A stretch of DNA of 7,963 nt from JAIEPX01 sp963725255 (GTDB taxonomy: Bacteria; Pseudomonadota; Gammaproteobacteria; JAIEPX01). Made by a program: the position numbers and the translations under genes. This document shows, piece after piece, positions 5,507 to 7,963 of this stretch. The notes under the pieces are model-generated. The model worked only from the letters and a program-made list of their open reading frames with translations, was not told the origin of the DNA and searched no databases. The stretch covers positions 1 through 7,963 of the forward strand of contig CAVRXV010000015.1 of the NCBI GenBank assembly GCA_963725255.1, given 5' to 3'. How positions within the stretch are numbered: position 1 is the first letter of the stretch; each line of letters opens with the position of its first letter.

Positions 5507-5570
5507 GCCAAGGTTTTGAAGTTTATCTCGGCTTAGGGCGATTTAAACTTATGCAGATAAAACCGCTGGC
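5507..5570 (-). repeat. Long imperfect hairpin abutting the DUF6471-like stop codon
   Basis: Nested helices pair GCCA (5507-5510) with TGGC (5567-5570), GGTTTT (5512-5517) with AAAACC (5559-5564), AAGTTTA (5519-5525) with TAAACTT (5544-5550), and TCG (5528-5530) with CGA (5539-5541). The result is a rod with internal loops whose base touches the stop codon. It could be a 3'-end stabiliser or a separate processed RNA. No T tract follows. Confidence 0.5.
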
Positions 5571-5861
5571 TCATTGTTTAGTTTTTTTGATCGCTTCTTG
5601 GTCATTTTTATGGGTTTCAAAAAAACTATCGTCAAGCTGGAGATTTTTAACCCCGATTGCTCTTAGGCATTGAATAAATAAGGTAGTACCAAAAGTTCCC
5701 CTGGAAATGCGTGCCCGCAAATCTTCGACCTTAATATGGACATTTAAGTAAGATAATTTTTCTACCAATTCTGCATAGTCCATACCACGCTTGGCTAATT
5801 CAGTCTTGAGTATTTTTGAAACTATTTTCGTCCAATATTTTTTATCTGAGGTTGTCTTCAT
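5571..5861 (-). CDS. DUF6471-like putative DNA-binding protein
   Basis: This protein of about 96 residues carries the block recognised in DUF6471 proteins: ILKTELAKRGMDYAELVEKL, then VEDLRARISRGTFGTTLFIQCLRAIGVKNLQL. The pattern is helical and Cro/HTH-like (residues about 15-76), with a charged tail. These proteins are common on phages and mobile elements and are presumed small regulators; this is family-level knowledge, not proof. The frame allows an ATG at 5900 (109 aa), but that ATG lies inside an AGATGTT-type box only 6 nt after a TATAAT, so translation would be leaderless. I prefer the ATG at 5861, although its GGAG lies 16 nt away. It diverges from the + strand cluster and may control both through the shared boxes. 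Downstream is the hairpin array. Confidence 0.8.
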   Translation of the reverse strand: MKTTSDKKYWTKIVSKILKTELAKRGMDYAELVEKLSYLNVHIKVEDLRARISRGTFGTTLFIQCLRAIGVKNLQLDDSFFETHKNDQEAIKKTKQ

Positions 5862-5884
5862 AATAGTGTTATCTAATCTCCAAA

Positions 5885-5975
5885 AGATGTTTTTTAACAT
5901 TCAATATTATAAATAAACATCTAAAATTGCAAAAATAACTTGTAACAGGATGTTAAAAAGCTATAATAGATGTTA
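5885..5975. promoter_or_regulatory. Divergent promoter region with repeated AGATGTT boxes
   Basis: Five copies of an RGATGTTWA-like box lie in 91 bp: 5885-5891 (+), 5894-5900 (-), 5916-5922 (-), 5949-5955 (+) and 5968-5975 (+). The first two form the dyad ATGTT-N4-AACAT over the predicted start of the minus transcript, whose TATAAT is at 5906-5911. The last two, 20 bp apart (about two helical turns), flank the -10 of the + promoter. This suits an autoregulatory repressor acting on both genes. Confidence 0.5.
5940..5967 (+). promoter_or_regulatory. Promoter of the + strand accessory cluster
   Basis: TTGTAA (5940-5945) and TATAAT (5962-5967) are 16 bp apart, and one AGATGTT-type box lies in the spacer. 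An alternative -10, TATAAT at 5977-5982, lacks a good -35. The transcript would have a leader of roughly 55-60 nt before the first gene. Confidence 0.45.
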
Positions 5976-6031
5976 ATATAATATAAATTCCATAGATCAT
6001 ATCACCTTGACCGGGATAACAGGAGTTAAAA

Positions 6032-6343
6032 ATGACCAATAAAGAATTGCAAAAAATCCTCAAGAAATACGACGATGAAGCAGAAATCAGGCTAGCAGAT
6101 GGTGATTTAGCTCTCGAAAACTATTTAATCGGGATTGAATTTGAAGAGCGGGTTGCCAACGATGGTGCTGGCTCAATAGGTGGACCAGGAACTATCCACC
6201 TCTTTGCCTATCAATTGGATATAGGCAACCGCTATGTTTTAAACAATAGGTATATCACCCAGCCCCTGGTTAAGAGCGAGAGTTCATACTGGCCTTTTAC
6301 TGACGGTACTTTCCATTTTACGAAAGGAGGGGATGTTTTCTAA
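6032..6343 (+). CDS. Hypothetical acidic protein
   Basis: I do not recognise this 103-residue protein. It opens MTNKELQKILKKYDDEAEIR, a charged helix then a strand, a start seen in many small phage proteins. A Gly-rich turn follows (GAGSIGGPG, about 46-54), then strand-like aromatic sequence ending FHFTKGGDVF. There is no signal peptide, membrane segment, cysteine or obvious catalytic motif, so a soluble cytoplasmic protein is likely. AGGAG lies 6 nt before the ATG, which settles the start. It is first in the + strand cluster and directly downstream of the promoter with the repeated boxes, so it is the gene most exposed to that control. A small stem-loop (6358-6382) lies after its stop. Confidence 0.75.
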   Translation: MTNKELQKILKKYDDEAEIRLADGDLALENYLIGIEFEERVANDGAGSIGGPGTIHLFAYQLDIGNRYVLNNRYITQPLVKSESSYWPFTDGTFHFTKGGDVF

Positions 6344-6428
6344 AATTCTGCTTTACACGTGGTAGACATATACATACCCACGAGAAGTAAAAGTAAAGTG
6401 GATGATAGACATTTTGCAGGTAATACTC

Positions 6429-6803
6429 ATGAAGCTAGAAAACCAGCTCACTAGTATCGAGATTTCTTTGAAGTTGAAAGAACTAAGAGTTCCGCAGCAA
6501 AGCTTATTTTACTGGGTGCATCAAAACGGTTCTTGGAAAATACATTATGCTGATAACAAAGATATCGGTAATCAAATAAATGTATGTTCTGCGTATACAG
6601 TGGCTGAATTAGGCAATTTACTACCAGCAAATGTTAATATAATTAAGCCAATCCTTTATTGTGGAATAAAAAATAAAAATATGTGGAATTGCAGATACGG
6701 CAACACGGTAAAGTCCATCTATGCTGATTACGAAGTCAATGCGCGTTCTCAAATGTTGATTTACCTAATTGAAAAAGAATGTATTAAATTCGGCGATTTA
6801 TAA
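6429..6803 (+). CDS. Phage-type small hypothetical protein
   Basis: This is a 124-residue protein resembling a widespread group of uncharacterised phage and mobile-element proteins. Their pattern is visible: an N-terminal EISLKLKELRVPQQSLFYWV, a middle SAYTVAELGNLLPANV, and a C-terminal ARSQMLIYLIEKECI helix. Function is unknown in all cases I recall. An in-frame ATG at 6402 exists, but the one at 6429 has CAGG 8 nt upstream and gives the usual N-terminus (MKLENQ), so I chose it. No membrane segment or enzyme motif is seen. The protein is soluble and encoded between an acidic protein and a membrane protein in the same cluster, 39 bp before the latter. Confidence 0.8.
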   Translation: MKLENQLTSIEISLKLKELRVPQQSLFYWVHQNGSWKIHYADNKDIGNQINVCSAYTVAELGNLLPANVNIIKPILYCGIKNKNMWNCRYGNTVKSIYADYEVNARSQMLIYLIEKECIKFGDL

Positions 6804-6842
6804 AAGTAATAATCGTTAATTTACAAAAAAAGGAGTTTTTAT

Positions 6843-7256
6843 ATGGTTAATAACATAAAAAATGAAATCGCAGAAAAACCTGATTTTTGTGGTTCTTTAC
6901 TTTTAGCCTTTATCTGTTTTCCTTTTGTTGGCATGTTAATCATATATCCCACACTTTTTATAGTGTTATGGATTTTAACTGCCAGCCCGGGAGACTTTTT
7001 TTCAGGTTTGATGTCATCATTTATGTATTTAACTCGAGCTGTAATCTGGATTGCGATACCAATATCAACAATAGAACTAATACGAATGGTTATTGAATCT
7101 AAAAAAAATATACTAAGTCCAACGATGTTTTGGGCTGTTATAACAAATGTTAACTTAGGGCTTTTGGGCTTTTATTTCCCACTGTTGCTAGAAACGAACG
7201 GGGTAAAAATAGTTCCATTAAGTCGTTTTATTTCTGCTTTCCATACTTTATTTTGA
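6843..7256 (+). CDS. Three-helix membrane protein
   Basis: This 137-residue protein of unknown function is mostly hydrophobic. Predicted membrane segments are at about residues 17-46, 58-84 and 95-115. A short charged N-terminus (MVNNIKNEIAEKPD) precedes them, and the loop after segment 2 is basic (ESKKN). AGGAG lies 7 nt before the ATG. The next gene could begin at a TTG overlapping this stop codon, but its ATG 18 bp downstream is better. The close spacing makes co-transcription near certain. No transporter or channel signature is visible. It could be a small element-encoded membrane protein, for example in surface exclusion or immunity, but nothing in the sequence decides this. Confidence 0.78.
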   Translation: MVNNIKNEIAEKPDFCGSLLLAFICFPFVGMLIIYPTLFIVLWILTASPGDFFSGLMSSFMYLTRAVIWIAIPISTIELIRMVIESKKNILSPTMFWAVITNVNLGLLGFYFPLLLETNGVKIVPLSRFISAFHTLF

Positions 7257-7273
7257 TAAAATTGGAGAAATCT

Positions 7274-7498
7274 ATGCTGAAAAAGAAATCGAAATTTAAA
7301 ATAATAAAGTGTCCTCGATGTGGAAAAAATGTAACAACTATAACATCACCGATCACGGGAGCAATCGAGGCTTATAATAAATTTAAGGGAATATGCAGTC
7401 AATGTGTCACGCCTCAAGAAGAAATGGAAATACTGAATGCTCAAGCAAAAGCAATACAAACTTTGGCGCTCAATAGAAAAACAATGAGGCATGAATAG
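7274..7498 (+). CDS. Small zinc-ribbon protein
   Basis: This is a 74-residue protein with two CxxC pairs: Cys13-Pro-Arg-Cys16 (CPRCGK) and Cys41-Ser-Gln-Cys44, 24 residues apart. It should bind one zinc as a ribbon. The second pair is followed by VTPQEEMEIL and a helix rich in Ala/Gln. The TGAIEAYNKFKGICSQCVTP stretch resembles small plasmid and phage ribbon proteins (a DUF2688-like family; tentative). GGAGA lies 5-6 nt before the ATG at 7274, which is preferred over the TTG at 7253 that overlaps the preceding stop. It may bind nucleic acid or act as an adaptor. It sits between the membrane protein and the DNA methyltransferase, in the same direction. Confidence 0.75.
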   Translation: MLKKKSKFKIIKCPRCGKNVTTITSPITGAIEAYNKFKGICSQCVTPQEEMEILNAQAKAIQTLALNRKTMRHE

Positions 7499-7541
7499 AA
7501 AAATTTAATTGGTTAATACAACCTTCATTTGGACAACAAAT

Positions 7542-7963
7542 ATGAATATGAGCGTACAACCCCCTCTTACCTGGTTCGGTGGAAAATCTAAGTTGGCTTC
7601 AAAAATTATTGCTCAGTTTCCGCCACATCAAGCATACTGCGAACCCTTTGGTGGCAGTGCTGCAGTGTTGTTGGCAAAGAAGCCCTCAAAGGTCGAGGTC
7701 TATAATGATATTGATGGCGGTCTCGTGAACTTGTTTCAAGTATTGCGTGATCCAGCATTGTTTCGGCGTCTGCAGGTTTCTCTCGATCATACACTGTATG
7801 CGAGGTCGGAATTTGAACTAGCAAAAGAGCCAACAGAAGACACCGTGGAGCGTGCCCGCCGTTTTATTGTTCGTCAACGCCAATCGCACAGTGGCCTCGG
7901 ACAGTACTGGAGCTACTGCATTGAAAATACATGTAAAGGCATGTCTTCAGCAGTCAGGCGTTG
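7542..7963 (+). CDS. D12-class DNA adenine methyltransferase (partial)
   Basis: This is the N-terminal 140 residues of an adenine-N6 DNA methyltransferase, cut by the window end. Visible motifs are WFGGKSKLA (motif X, residues about 11-19), EPFGGSAAVL (motif I, S-adenosylmethionine binding), and YNDID (motif II). The DPPY catalytic motif lies beyond the edge. D12 enzymes methylate adenine, often in GATC-like sites, and many phage or island copies are orphans with no restriction partner; none is visible here. The start at 7542 has only a weak GGA about 8 nt upstream; the ATG two codons later is an alternative. GC is near 50 percent (53 percent in 7621-7680), against about 27 percent in part of the upstream membrane-protein gene, so it was probably acquired separately. 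The reverse-strand ORF here is a shadow. Confidence 0.9.
   Translation, partial: MNMSVQPPLTWFGGKSKLASKIIAQFPPHQAYCEPFGGSAAVLLAKKPSKVEVYNDIDGGLVNLFQVLRDPALFRRLQVSLDHTLYARSEFELAKEPTEDTVERARRFIVRQRQSHSGLGQYWSYCIENTCKGMSSAVRR

Noticed and set aside
5300..5570. CRISPR array
   Set aside because: The repeats are inverted, of different sequence and length, with no regular direct repeat and spacer pattern.
7606..7833. Minus-strand ORF, 75 aa
   Set aside because: It is antisense to the D12 methyltransferase, whose motifs X, I and II are clear on the + strand.

Overview
The window looks like part of a low-GC gammaproteobacterial chromosome, most likely an intracellular Legionellales-type bacterium. 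The clues are a bacterial IQ (calmodulin-binding) motif, a stand-alone ankyrin-repeat protein, AT-rich coding, and an integrase of a type found on integrating elements. The genus cannot be fixed from sequence alone.

Left part (1-2570): a + strand gene enters from the left edge. It carries the C-terminal end of a fold-type I (class I/II) aminotransferase, then a helical extension with a perfect IQ motif and a C-terminal -SKL. Convergent to it is a minus-strand pair of overlapping genes (2263->702), both apparently exported or membrane-anchored, cysteine-containing and of unknown function. Upstream of them is a 53-residue hydrophobic ORF (2569->2408), ending before a terminator-like hairpin.

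Middle (2537-4567): a decayed IS3-family transposase fragment is followed by three minus-strand genes: a small ankyrin protein, a tyrosine recombinase with all catalytic residues, and a 72-residue protein of unknown function. Between the last two lies a compact nested fold that would form the integrase 5' leader.

Gene-poor hub (4504-5570): about 1.07 kb holds no convincing protein gene but is dense in perfect inverted repeats. The best candidate for a new RNA is on the minus strand at about 5160-4999: a near-consensus promoter followed by a run of hairpins, one with a GAAA tetraloop. To its right are two sites with mutually exclusive pairings (5214-5262 and 5308-5367, the latter with a T8 tract) and further stem-loops up to the stop codon of a DUF6471-like gene.

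Right part (5571-7963): the DUF6471-like putative DNA-binding gene diverges from a + strand cluster of small accessory proteins: an unknown acidic protein, a phage-type small protein, a membrane protein and a zinc-ribbon protein. It ends in a D12-class adenine DNA methyltransferase cut by the window edge. The divergent intergenic region has five copies of an AGATGTT-like box around both predicted promoters, which suggests shared control. The cluster fits the cargo or regulatory module of an integrated element served by the integrase. The methyltransferase is much richer in GC than its neighbours and was probably acquired separately.
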